Below are positions 16,827 through 23,510 of a stretch of 35,107 bases of DNA, piece by piece (the first letter of the stretch is position 1; each line of letters begins with the position of its first letter). This DNA is from Candidatus Gallacutalibacter stercoravium (GTDB lineage: Bacteria > Bacillota > Clostridia > Oscillospirales > Acutalibacteraceae), in NCBI GenBank assembly GCA_018716975.1, contig DVJE01000038.1, positions 1 through 35,107 on the forward strand, in the 5' to 3' direction. The notes beneath the pieces are model-generated. The model had not been told where the DNA came from. It ran no database searches and was given only the letters and a program-made list of their open reading frames with translations. A program made the translations under genes and the position numbers.

Positions 16827-17840
16827 TTACATGGTGCGGCCCACCGCTTGGGCCACCCTGCGAACCTGCTCAAACAGCTCGCCATAAGCCTGCGGGGTGA
16901 GCTGCTGGGCGGCATCGGAAAGGGCGCATTTGGGGTTGGGGTGCACCTCAATAATCAACCCATCCGCCCCGGCAGCGGCAGCCGCCAGCGACAAAGGCAA
17001 AATGTAGGCGCTTTTGCCCGCCGCATGGGACGGATCCACAATCACCGGCAGGCAACTGCGTTCTTTGATCACCGGCACGGCTGAAATATCCAACGTATTG
17101 CGGGTGGAGGTTTCAAAAGTGCGAATGCCCCGTTCGCACAACACCACATTGTAATTACCTTCACTCATAATATATTCGGCGGCGTCCAGCCATTCCTCCA
17201 CTGTGGAAGCAATGCCCCGTTTCAGCAACACCGGTACTCCGCTGCGCCCCACCGCCCGTAACAGGCGAAAGTTTTGCATGTTGCGCGCGCCAATTTGGAA
17301 CATGTCGCAATATTTCGCGGCGGTATCCAGCTGGTTTTCTGAAATGACCTCGCTTACCACCTTGAGCCCTTCGGCGTCGGCAGCCCGGCGCAGCAGGCGG
17401 TAACCCTCGTCCTCCATCCCCTGAAAGGCATAAGGCGAGGTTCTAGGCTTATACGCGCCGCCACGTAAAAAGGCAGCCCCCGCCTGCCGAACACCGCGGG
17501 CGGCGGCAAAAACCTGTTCTTCACTTTCCACAGCGCAAGGGCCCGCCATCATGGCGAGCTTTTGCCCGCCGATCACCTGATCACCCACTTGCACCGTGCG
17601 CCCCTGGGGGCAAATTTCGCGGCTGGCCAGCTTGTAACTGTGCATAATGGGAACGCATTTATCCACGCCCTCCATCAACTCTAAATTAACCCCCGAAAGC
17701 TTGGCCTTGTCGCCGATTACCCCAATGATGGTGGCGGTGGAACCATTGGAAATATGCACGCCCAGCCCGTGCTCTTTTAACACATCCGATACCTGCTGCA
17801 CCGCCTTCTCGCCGGCGCCGTGTTTCATGACGATAATCAT
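16827..17840 (-). CDS. aroF: 3-deoxy-7-phosphoheptulonate (DAHP) synthase, type I-beta
   Basis: This 337-residue enzyme has an N-terminal ferredoxin-like regulatory domain (residues about 1-70: [32 protein letters not shown]) joined to the KDO8P-synthase-like TIM barrel. [28 protein letters not shown], the KRGIAST segment, ERGIRTFE and [19 protein letters not shown] mark the metal- and PEP-binding sites. It condenses phosphoenolpyruvate and erythrose-4-phosphate, the first step of the shikimate pathway. The extra domain usually confers feedback inhibition by aromatic compounds. It is 11 bp downstream of the Nudix fusion gene and 14 bp upstream of the GDSL gene, so it appears embedded in an otherwise unrelated operon. 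No other shikimate gene is in the window. Confidence 0.95.
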   Translation of the reverse strand: MIIVMKHGAGEKAVQQVSDVLKEHGLGVHISNGSTATIIGVIGDKAKLSGVNLELMEGVDKCVPIMHSYKLASREICPQGRTVQVGDQVIGGQKLAMMAGPCAVESEEQVFAAARGVRQAGAAFLRGGAYKPRTSPYAFQGMEDEGYRLLRRAADAEGLKVVSEVISENQLDTAAKYCDMFQIGARNMQNFRLLRAVGRSGVPVLLKRGIASTVEEWLDAAEYIMSEGNYNVVLCERGIRTFETSTRNTLDISAVPVIKERSCLPVIVDPSHAAGKSAYILPLSLAAAAAGADGLIIEVHPNPKCALSDAAQQLTPQAYGELFEQVRRVAQAVGRTM

Positions 17841-17851
17841 ATACTTTTCTT

Positions 17852-18655
17852 TTACCCTTCCTTATCTTGTTGTGCCTGTTTGCCCTTTGCACCCTGGCCG
17901 CCGCGCAGCGGACCGCCCGGGCGCAACAGCCAATTTTGAGCGGCCTCCAACACGCGCAGATCATTATCGTAACGGAACAACTGCACAGCATCGGAGTAGC
18001 TTGCCCAAATATAGTGATCGATTTCCGTGCGCTGTATGGTTACCCGCGCGCCTTCGCTGCGCGCGGCAAAAAACACCACCTGCTTTTTGATTTTGCCAAA
18101 GGGACGGTATTCGCAGGTTTCACGAAATCCGTCCAACACGGTAATGTGCAGCCCGGTTTCCTCCAGCACCTCTCGCACAGCTGTTTGCTGTTCGCTCTCC
18201 CCTTGCTCCACATGACCCTTTGGAAAACCCCAATGCCTGCCATTGCGGTTTTTCACCAACAGATACAAAAGGCCTCTGCCGGTTTTGCGAAACACCACTG
18301 CGCCGCAGGATTTTTCATAAAGGCACAGCAGCTTTGGCGGCGGGTTGCGCCGGGGAAAGTAGTAAGAAAACAGCCGCCGCAGTGCCGGTTCATAATGAAC
18401 CGAGCCCACCGCAGCCACAATGCAGCGTTCATTGGGCCGCCCTTTATCGGCAATTGCGATAACGGTGCCCTCAAAATATTTGCCCGGCGGTTTGTCGCAC
18501 AGCACATACGCGCCGGCCCGTCCTCCCGGGCGCGGTTTGCCGTCTGCGCCAATAGCGCTGCGGATAAAACCCTTATACAAGCCGATCCCCTGTCCTTGCG
18601 GCATATAGGGACGCACCGGCCGGGTAATGGTAACTTCTACATGTTTTCCAAGCAT
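17852..18655 (-). CDS. Nudix hydrolase fused to an inorganic-pyrophosphatase-like N-terminal domain
   Basis: This is a 267-residue protein. Residues about 115-250 are a Nudix domain with a complete Nudix box at 147-169: GHVEQGESEQQTAVREV then LEETGL, preceded by WGFPKG, as in Ap4A-type hydrolases. Residues 1-110 resemble the short inorganic pyrophosphatase-like proteins of Clostridia: MLGKHVEVTITRPVRPYMP at the start, AYVLCDKPPGKYFEGTVIAIAD in the middle, ERCIVA after it. One of the usual acidic metal ligands (the Asp before AYxL) is Gly here, and the NYGY segment is not kept, so that half may bind but not hydrolyse. The strong SD AAGGAGGT precedes ATG 18655. It leads the cluster with aroF, the GDSL hydrolase and the sulfatase. 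The C-terminal tail is Gly/Lys/Gln-rich and disordered. Confidence 0.85.
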   Translation of the reverse strand: MLGKHVEVTITRPVRPYMPQGQGIGLYKGFIRSAIGADGKPRPGGRAGAYVLCDKPPGKYFEGTVIAIADKGRPNERCIVAAVGSVHYEPALRRLFSYYFPRRNPPPKLLCLYEKSCGAVVFRKTGRGLLYLLVKNRNGRHWGFPKGHVEQGESEQQTAVREVLEETGLHITVLDGFRETCEYRPFGKIKKQVVFFAARSEGARVTIQRTEIDHYIWASYSDAVQLFRYDNDLRVLEAAQNWLLRPGGPLRGGQGAKGKQAQQDKEG

Positions 18656-18724
18656 CTTGACGCACCCACCTCCTTCTTCGTCTATTCTACCGTTAATGTA
18701 GGTTTAATTCAAGAATAAATATGC

Positions 18725-18753
18725 TTGACAGATATTTGACCAAAGGATAACAT
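18725..18753 (+). promoter_or_regulatory. Strong promoter for the YhfC-like gene
   Basis: TTGACA (18725-18730) and TAACAT (18748-18753) are separated by 17 bp and point to the gene starting at 18863, giving a leader of about 100 nt. Confidence 0.65.
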
Positions 18754-18770
18754 GTTAAAAAGGACACTGC

Positions 18771-18830
18771 TTTTACCGGCAAAGGATCACCGTGCAATCG
18801 GTGCACTTACAAACTGTTAAACCGGTAAAA
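18771..18830 (+). promoter_or_regulatory. Structured 5' leader of the YhfC-like gene, possible cis-regulatory RNA
   Basis: TTTTACCGG (18771-18779) pairs perfectly with CCGGTAAAA (18822-18830), enclosing a smaller hairpin CACCG (18788-18792) / CGGTG (18799-18803) and an unpaired 3' strand. The compact fold lies between the promoter and the SD at 18851-18858. It does not match a riboswitch class that I can name. Confidence 0.4.
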
Positions 18831-18862
18831 ATACTATGTTATTGTTAGGCGGGAGGAGCTAT

Positions 18863-19705
18863 ATGATACCCGAAATATCCGTTGCTTCTATTGTAACGAT
18901 ATCCATTTCTGTGTTTATCGCCATATTGGCCCCCATTGTTCTGATGGTTGTGCTCTATATGCGAACGCACGTTAAAATGATCAATTTCTTTTTGGGCGCG
19001 GCGGTATGCGTGCTGTTTACAGGATTGTTTTCCGGCGGGATCAACCATTACCTGTTAGAGCAAAATCAGCAAACCGCAGCCTTTATCCAATCTGTGCCGG
19101 CTGTAGCGGCGCTGTACAGCTGCCTTAGCGCCGGGATCATACAAGAATCTGGGCGGATGGCGGCCTTTTCGCTGAGCCAAAAGCAAGATCTCAGCCTTGG
19201 CGCTGCCGCCGCTTTTGGCCTTGGCTATATTACAATAGACTCTATGTTTTTTTCCAGCTCGGGTATCATCGCCAACTTGAGCGTGGCCGTTACCCTAAAA
19301 ACCCAAGGAGCGCAATCTATGATAGACGCGCTGCCCAAATCGGAACAAGATGCTTTTTCCCAATCCCTGTTAGAGCTGGTTAACACTCCGGCGCTTAGTT
19401 TTCTTAGCATGGGCGTAGAGCGGCTAACCGCTATGGCGCTGCAGGTTTCCTTATCGATTTTGATTTGGATGGTGGCGCTTAAATTAATCCGCCTGTATTT
19501 CTTCCCGATCTCCATAGCGCTGCATGCATTATATTTGTTGCCCAGCATACTCTACGGCCAAGGCGTGCTCACCAATGTATGGCTGGTTCAGGGCATTGTT
19601 GTGTTTTACACTGCCGCTTTGTGCTGCTTGGTTTACTTTCTTTATCAAAAGAACAAACACAAGCCCATGCAGCTACATGATCGTTTACCCGTCCGTCATT
19701 TATAA
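18863..19705 (+). CDS. YhfC-family integral membrane protein (intramembrane metalloprotease-like)
   Basis: This is 280 residues from ATG 18863, preferred over the ATG at 18836 because GGGAGGAG lies just before it. Around seven or eight hydrophobic segments are visible. The conserved family motifs are present: GIIQESGRMAAF (residues about 93-104), GLGYITIDSM (about 122-131), the GVERLTAMALQVSLSILIW helix (about 190-208) and ALHALYLLPS (about 226-235). The Glu/His pattern across these helices (E-GR, E-R, H-A) recalls the CAAX-type intramembrane proteases with which YhfC is grouped, but its substrate is unknown. It is a single-gene transcript with a strong promoter, a folded leader and a terminator at 19758-19793. 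Confidence 0.85.
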   Translation: MIPEISVASIVTISISVFIAILAPIVLMVVLYMRTHVKMINFFLGAAVCVLFTGLFSGGINHYLLEQNQQTAAFIQSVPAVAALYSCLSAGIIQESGRMAAFSLSQKQDLSLGAAAAFGLGYITIDSMFFSSSGIIANLSVAVTLKTQGAQSMIDALPKSEQDAFSQSLLELVNTPALSFLSMGVERLTAMALQVSLSILIWMVALKLIRLYFFPISIALHALYLLPSILYGQGVLTNVWLVQGIVVFYTAALCCLVYFLYQKNKHKPMQLHDRLPVRHL

Positions 19706-19757
19706 CCCTGCAATATTTCATAAGCGATGGGCCTTTAACCTGTACACTCGCTACCCT

Positions 19758-19793
19758 CCCCATGTGCCGGATGATTGCCGCACATGGGGTTTT
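19758..19793 (+). terminator. Terminator after the YhfC-like gene
   Basis: A 10-bp perfect stem CCCCATGTGC (19758-19767) / GCACATGGGG (19780-19789) is followed by TTTTGC, 52 bp after the stop codon. Confidence 0.8.
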
Positions 19794-19855
19794 GCATTTG
19801 GCGACGCAAGAAAACGAACCGAAAATAAAAATATTCTCAAACACGAAAAAAGTTC

Positions 19856-19884
19856 TTGCATTTTTGCCTTTTACATGATATACT
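19856..19884 (+). promoter_or_regulatory. Promoter of tRNA-fMet
   Basis: TTGCAT (19856-19861) and TATACT (19879-19884) are separated by 17 bp, with the tRNA beginning 25 bp after the -10. Confidence 0.65.
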
Positions 19885-19909
19885 ATATAGGCACTTAAAA
19901 ATTAGATAT

Positions 19910-19986
19910 CGCGGGGTGGAGCAATTCGGTAGCTCGTTGGGCTCATAACCCAAAGGTTGAAGGTTCAAGTCCTTTCCCCGCAACCA
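19910..19986 (+). tRNA. Initiator tRNA-fMet (anticodon CAT)
   Basis: This 77-nt cloverleaf includes an encoded CCA end. The acceptor stem pairs 19911-19916 with 19976-19981, and position 1 is C opposite A72, the unpaired end that marks bacterial initiator tRNA. The anticodon stem is TTGGG/CCCAA with three consecutive G-C pairs next to the CTCATAA loop, the second hallmark of the initiator. The D arm is GAGC/GCTC, and the T arm GAAGG/CCTTT contains TTCAAGT. A promoter precedes it and a terminator follows directly, so it is a single-gene unit. It forms the left border of the AT-rich island. Confidence 0.96.
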
Positions 19987-19991
19987 AAATT

Positions 19992-20033
19992 AAAAGCTAC
20001 ATTTCAGTTCTTTGAAATGTAGCTTTTGTTCTT
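19992..20033 (+). terminator. Terminator of tRNA-fMet
   Basis: A perfect 15-bp stem pairs 19992-20006 with 20013-20027 (loop GTTCTT), followed by a T-rich tail (GTTCTTTTT). Confidence 0.85.
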
Positions 20034-20048
20034 TTTAGCAAACAGAAC

Positions 20049-20280
20049 CACCAGCTCTGCTGGTGAGGAAAAAAGCTTTAGCATCAAGCAGCGAGCGACG
20101 CGAGAAAAGAACAGCAACTTTACAATTGTCAAAAAGTTGATCCCGAAAAAGCAACGCCCGTTTACGGGCGGTAGGGCAAGTAATGCAAGCGCAATAAATT
20201 TCAGTGCCTCTTGAGAGGTCTGCCGGTATGAGACCCTTCTAGAGCTTACACACGCCCCTGGCTGAGCCGGGGGCATGACT
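20049..20280 (+). ncRNA. Hairpin-rich non-coding module, possibly a degenerate IS200/IS605 right end (omega-RNA-like)
   Basis: Several exact stem-loops lie in a gene-free stretch: CACCAGC/GCTGGTG (20049-20065), CAACTTT/AAAGTTG (20115-20139), CGCCCG-TTTA-CGGGCG (20155-20170), GGTC/GACC (20217-20235), and a GC-rich hairpin at 20254-20274 (GCCCCTGG/CCGGGGGC) followed by ATGACTT. A GC hairpin a few bases before the element end, preceded by a folded region, is how the right ends of IS200/IS605 elements and their TnpB guide RNAs look. No tnpA or tnpB is present, so this would be a solo remnant or a stand-alone structured RNA. The short open frames here (for example 20026-20214) look spurious. This interpretation rests on resemblance only. 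Confidence 0.35.
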
Positions 20281-20323
20281 TTGATCTGACATAGTAAGAT
20301 TAAGACGAAAAGGTGATTATTAA

Positions 20324-21343
20324 ATGCCGAGGCGAAAAGCAAAAGAAATTGTGGTTCAAGTAAATCCTTTTTTGGAATTAATTAACAGCATTCTTTTAAC
20401 GAGTAAATACAACGAAATCACAAAGCCTTTGGTTGGATATGGCCTCATGACAGAAGAATCAAATGAATATACTGAAGCTATAAAAAAGTTTTTTGGAAAG
20501 TATCAGAATCATAAAATTTATAAATTTATAGAAAATATGATCCCGAATGGTTTTACTTTTTCGCGTCCTGTAGAAATAGCATTATCGTTAAGCGGCAGCA
20601 AAGACTTTACTCTTCAATATCCTTTATCGTCGTTATGTATTAAATATAGTGGCGGTATTTCTAAAATAAACGAATTATTGGCTTTATTAAAGGACTTTGC
20701 TAAGCAAAGCAATTATTTTAATTTCTATCATGAAAATTTGAAATTTTATGATAGTCTATTTACAAAAGCGAGCAAACTCGTCAAACACCCCCCTTTTGTC
20801 ACGTTATTGGAAAATGAGTACGGAAAGGAGCAAGCCTCTTATAATTTGGTGCTCTCTTCTCTTATGGTTGGTAATTTTGGCATTTGTTTTGCTAATCATG
20901 ATACAAAACAATCTGATTTATTTGCCGTTTTAGCAACAGATAATTTCAGCCTTTCGCCCGAGATACTGCTGCATGAGTATTCTCACCCGTTCATAAATCC
21001 TTTGACGACCAAATATTCAGATCTTGTAAAAAAATATCAAAGCACTCATGAGAAATTAACCGCATCTAAATTGCCGGATTATCGTTCTGGTTACGGAGAT
21101 TGGGAAGAATGTGTCAACGAACATCTTGTCAGAGCAATGGTGATCCATTTGCTGCAAAAATGTGAACTATATGAAGCAGCGAATCAATTATTACAAAATG
21201 ATTTGCACTCTGGATATCGCTATATCCCGCTTATTCTTGAAAAGTATAATTTTTATGATAATCATCGTTATCTATATAAGGATTTAGAGAGCTATTACCC
21301 GGAATTGTTAGAAGTTTTTGCGTGCGATTTCGCAATAGAATAA
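20324..21343 (+). CDS. DUF4932-like predicted zinc metalloprotease (HExxH)
   Basis: This 339-residue, clearly AT-rich gene (Lys, Asn, Ile and Tyr codons dominate) is unlike its neighbours and is probably horizontally acquired. Residues 217-221 are HEYSH inside ILLHEYSHPFINPL, a zinc-metalloprotease HExxH helix, and the downstream WEECVNEHLVRAMVIHLL (about 265-282) could supply the third ligand Glu. This arrangement matches the DUF4932 family of uncharacterised putative peptidases. The N-terminal 200 residues are helical. There is no signal peptide or membrane segment. The SD-like AAAAGGTGA precedes ATG 20324. It is followed by two terminators and then the ABC transporter pair, so it is its own transcription unit. 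Substrate unknown. Confidence 0.7.
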   Translation: MPRRKAKEIVVQVNPFLELINSILLTSKYNEITKPLVGYGLMTEESNEYTEAIKKFFGKYQNHKIYKFIENMIPNGFTFSRPVEIALSLSGSKDFTLQYPLSSLCIKYSGGISKINELLALLKDFAKQSNYFNFYHENLKFYDSLFTKASKLVKHPPFVTLLENEYGKEQASYNLVLSSLMVGNFGICFANHDTKQSDLFAVLATDNFSLSPEILLHEYSHPFINPLTTKYSDLVKKYQSTHEKLTASKLPDYRSGYGDWEECVNEHLVRAMVIHLLQKCELYEAANQLLQNDLHSGYRYIPLILEKYNFYDNHRYLYKDLESYYPELLEVFACDFAIE

Positions 21344-21407
21344 GTTTTTGAATTATCTTGTTTGAGATTATCGATGTCATCGAAAGCGACCACCCCTTCT
21401 AATGAAC

Positions 21408-21436
21408 GTGACCGATACAAAATCGGTCACATTTTT
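21408..21436 (+). terminator. Terminator after the metalloprotease-like gene
   Basis: GTGACCGAT (21408-21416) pairs with ATCGGTCAC (21422-21430), with the loop ACAAA and the tail ATTTTT. Confidence 0.75.
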
Positions 21437-21471
21437 AATATTCATGCGCCCTTGTGAGTTCTTTATTCCCC

Positions 21472-21514
21472 AAGCGCCCAAACACGGTTTTCGTGTTTGG
21501 GCGCTTTTTCTTTT
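21472..21514 (+). terminator. Second, very strong terminator
   Basis: A perfect 15-bp stem pairs 21472-21486 with 21492-21506 (loop GTTTT), and the T-rich run continues TTTTTCTTTT. It is a double safeguard between the metalloprotease gene and the ABC operon. Confidence 0.85.
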
Positions 21515-21715
21515 GCTCAGTCCAATTGCTCCTTTGTCCCCATCGGGGCAGAATAATCGATTCTTAGTATATAGATTTTTAGGCTTCTTTTATATAAAAA
21601 GAGAATAAACAAGCGCAACGATAAGCGAGCTCTGATGTATTAGGTATAATGTACAAAAATATATGAAACAAAAAAAACATTGAGCAAATTTAATATATCA
21701 AAATAAATCTTTATC

Positions 21716-21737
21716 CAGTATACTATAGCCTATACTG
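21716..21737. promoter_or_regulatory. Inverted repeat CAGTATA-N8-TATACTG upstream of the ABC pair
   Basis: Perfect 7-bp arms lie about 100 bp before the first ABC gene. The arms contain TATACT boxes that could be -10 elements, so a repressor bound here would cover the promoter. No regulator gene is adjacent. Confidence 0.35.
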
Positions 21738-21836
21738 AACAAACAAAAACATGTAGTTTTATATCAAAAAAATTGATAATTTTGTAAAGCTGTGCAACAG
21801 TACATCTTATTATTCGGCCGCTCAGGAGGTGCTCTT

Positions 21837-23510
21837 GTGAAGATTCAGCAATTTATCCGTCATCTATACGGAAAACGCGTTTCTATCAACACCGCGGGGC
21901 TTTTCGCGCTGGCAGTTATTCTTGCCATTACACAATTTCTCAGCGCGTGGTATCTGGGGCAGATTATTGATTCCATTTCATTGGGGCTATCTTCCGTTAT
22001 TTCTAATACCATTATTATTGCGGTTGCCGTACTCGTCAATTTTATCGCCGATTTTCTGTTGTTTGCGCTTATGCAGAATATGTCTATCAAGCTAACCAAT
22101 CTGCTGCAAAAAAAGTTATCTGAAAAGCTGTGCAAAACGGAGTACAAAGCGTTATCCGATATCAGCGATGGGGAACTTATGACTACCGTCACCGATAACG
22201 CCGAGGGAATTACACAGTGGTTTAGCGTCATTGTAGCCCTGGGGCAAATTCCCATCAAAATTGTTATCGTCTTTATCGCCATCATTCAAATTCATTGGGT
22301 TTTGTTTTTGATCTGCCTGGTTCTCTTCCCTTTAACCCTGCTGCCTTCTTTGTTCCTATCTAAAAAGATGTACGATTTCAATATAGAGGAACAAAAAGCA
22401 GTGGGAAACAACATCAATTTTATCAAAGAAACTTTGGGCTTTCTGATCGTTCTCAAATCCTATTGCTTAGAGAAAATTTTTATCCGAAAAAACCGCGCGC
22501 ACCTGGATGAACTGGAGTCTGCCAGGCTGAAAAAAGCCAAGCGGGATCGATTGATACAGTCCTTTGGCCGGTGTATCGGCTATATCGCCAATCCTGTTTT
22601 ATTTACCGTTGCAGGATATCTGATTTTGCAGGGCAATATGACCGTGGGCCAGATCATCTCGGTGATGTTCTTTATCGATATCGCCGGGGAAGGCATCAAC
22701 CTGGTTACCGGCATTGGGAATCAGTATCAGGCTGTCAAGTCCTGTATTTCTCGAATTAAAACCCTGTTGGATCTCCCCGACGAGCGCACCACCGGGGAGG
22801 CATTGGCTCCGGTGGAGGAACAGCCTGTTTTCGATATTCAGGAAGTTTCTTTTTCTTATCAAGAGAGCAAGATTTTGCAAGGCATCTCCCTTCCTATTAT
22901 GAAAGGGGATAAAGTGGCCATACTGGGAAAAAGCGGCAGCGGAAAAACCACCTTATTTAAGCTGCTCAACGGCTTGTATACCCCCGATGAGGGCAGAATT
23001 TTGTTTAAAGGGCAAGATATTGCTCAACTGTCGATAGACGACCTGAGAAAGAATTTGTCCGTGGTGCCGCAGGAATCCTTTGTATTTTCCGATACCATCT
23101 ACCACAACATCGCCATCGCAAAACCCGGCGCTTCCAAAGAAGAAGTGATCCGCGCCTGCCGGCTGGCGCGGATCCATGAATTTATTGAAACATTGGACGA
23201 TGGATATGACACCGTGCTTAATAACGTGATTGTATCTTTGTCTAACGGGCAGATGCAGCGCATCAATTTGGCCCGGGCCTTTTTACGGGATGGGGATGTG
23301 TGGCTGTTTGACGAACCCACCTCCGCCTTAGATGTAAAAAGCCGAGACGCCATCATCGATTACATGGTAAACCAAACCGGGAACAAAACAGTTATCTGTA
23401 TCATCCATGAACCGGAACTCATCTCCCGCTTTACCTTGCAAGCCGTCGTCTGCGACGGAAAAATAGCCAGCGTAAAAAGACGCTGTGACGGAGGTGAAAA
23501 CGATGATTAA
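21837..23510 (+). CDS. ABC transporter half-molecule, permease plus ATPase (first of pair)
   Basis: This is 557 residues from GTG 21837. That start is chosen over the GTG at 21792 because AGGAGGT lies 7 nt before it. Residues about 1-310 form an exporter-type transmembrane domain with around six helices. Residues about 325-550 form the nucleotide-binding domain: Walker A GKSGSGKTT, Q-loop VVPQESFVF, signature LSNGQMQR (Asn replaces the usual second Gly), Walker B WLFDEPTSALD with the catalytic Glu, and H-loop IIHE. It is the partner of the next gene, with which it overlaps by 8 nt, so the two are translationally coupled and likely form a heterodimeric exporter in the inner membrane. Substrate unknown; there is no peptidase C39 domain, which argues against a peptide maturation exporter. 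Confidence 0.92.
   Translation: MKIQQFIRHLYGKRVSINTAGLFALAVILAITQFLSAWYLGQIIDSISLGLSSVISNTIIIAVAVLVNFIADFLLFALMQNMSIKLTNLLQKKLSEKLCKTEYKALSDISDGELMTTVTDNAEGITQWFSVIVALGQIPIKIVIVFIAIIQIHWVLFLICLVLFPLTLLPSLFLSKKMYDFNIEEQKAVGNNINFIKETLGFLIVLKSYCLEKIFIRKNRAHLDELESARLKKAKRDRLIQSFGRCIGYIANPVLFTVAGYLILQGNMTVGQIISVMFFIDIAGEGINLVTGIGNQYQAVKSCISRIKTLLDLPDERTTGEALAPVEEQPVFDIQEVSFSYQESKILQGISLPIMKGDKVAILGKSGSGKTTLFKLLNGLYTPDEGRILFKGQDIAQLSIDDLRKNLSVVPQESFVFSDTIYHNIAIAKPGASKEEVIRACRLARIHEFIETLDDGYDTVLNNVIVSLSNGQMQRINLARAFLRDGDVWLFDEPTSALDVKSRDAIIDYMVNQTGNKTVICIIHEPELISRFTLQAVVCDGKIASVKRRCDGGENDD

Larger units (their letters stand above)
21344..21836. other. Gap between the metalloprotease and ABC transporter genes
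   Basis: The gap contains no convincing gene. It contains two terminators (21408-21436 and 21472-21514), then about 300 bp of AT-rich DNA with promoter-like boxes (TATAAT at 21645-21650) and an inverted repeat at 21716-21737. I looked for a small peptide gene that the ABC exporter might secrete and found none with a good start. Confidence 0.5.

Noticed and set aside
20004-20342. Minus-strand open frame over the hairpin-rich region past tRNA-fMet
   Set aside because: It spans several perfect hairpins and the tRNA terminator. Coding by chance is more likely than a real protein.
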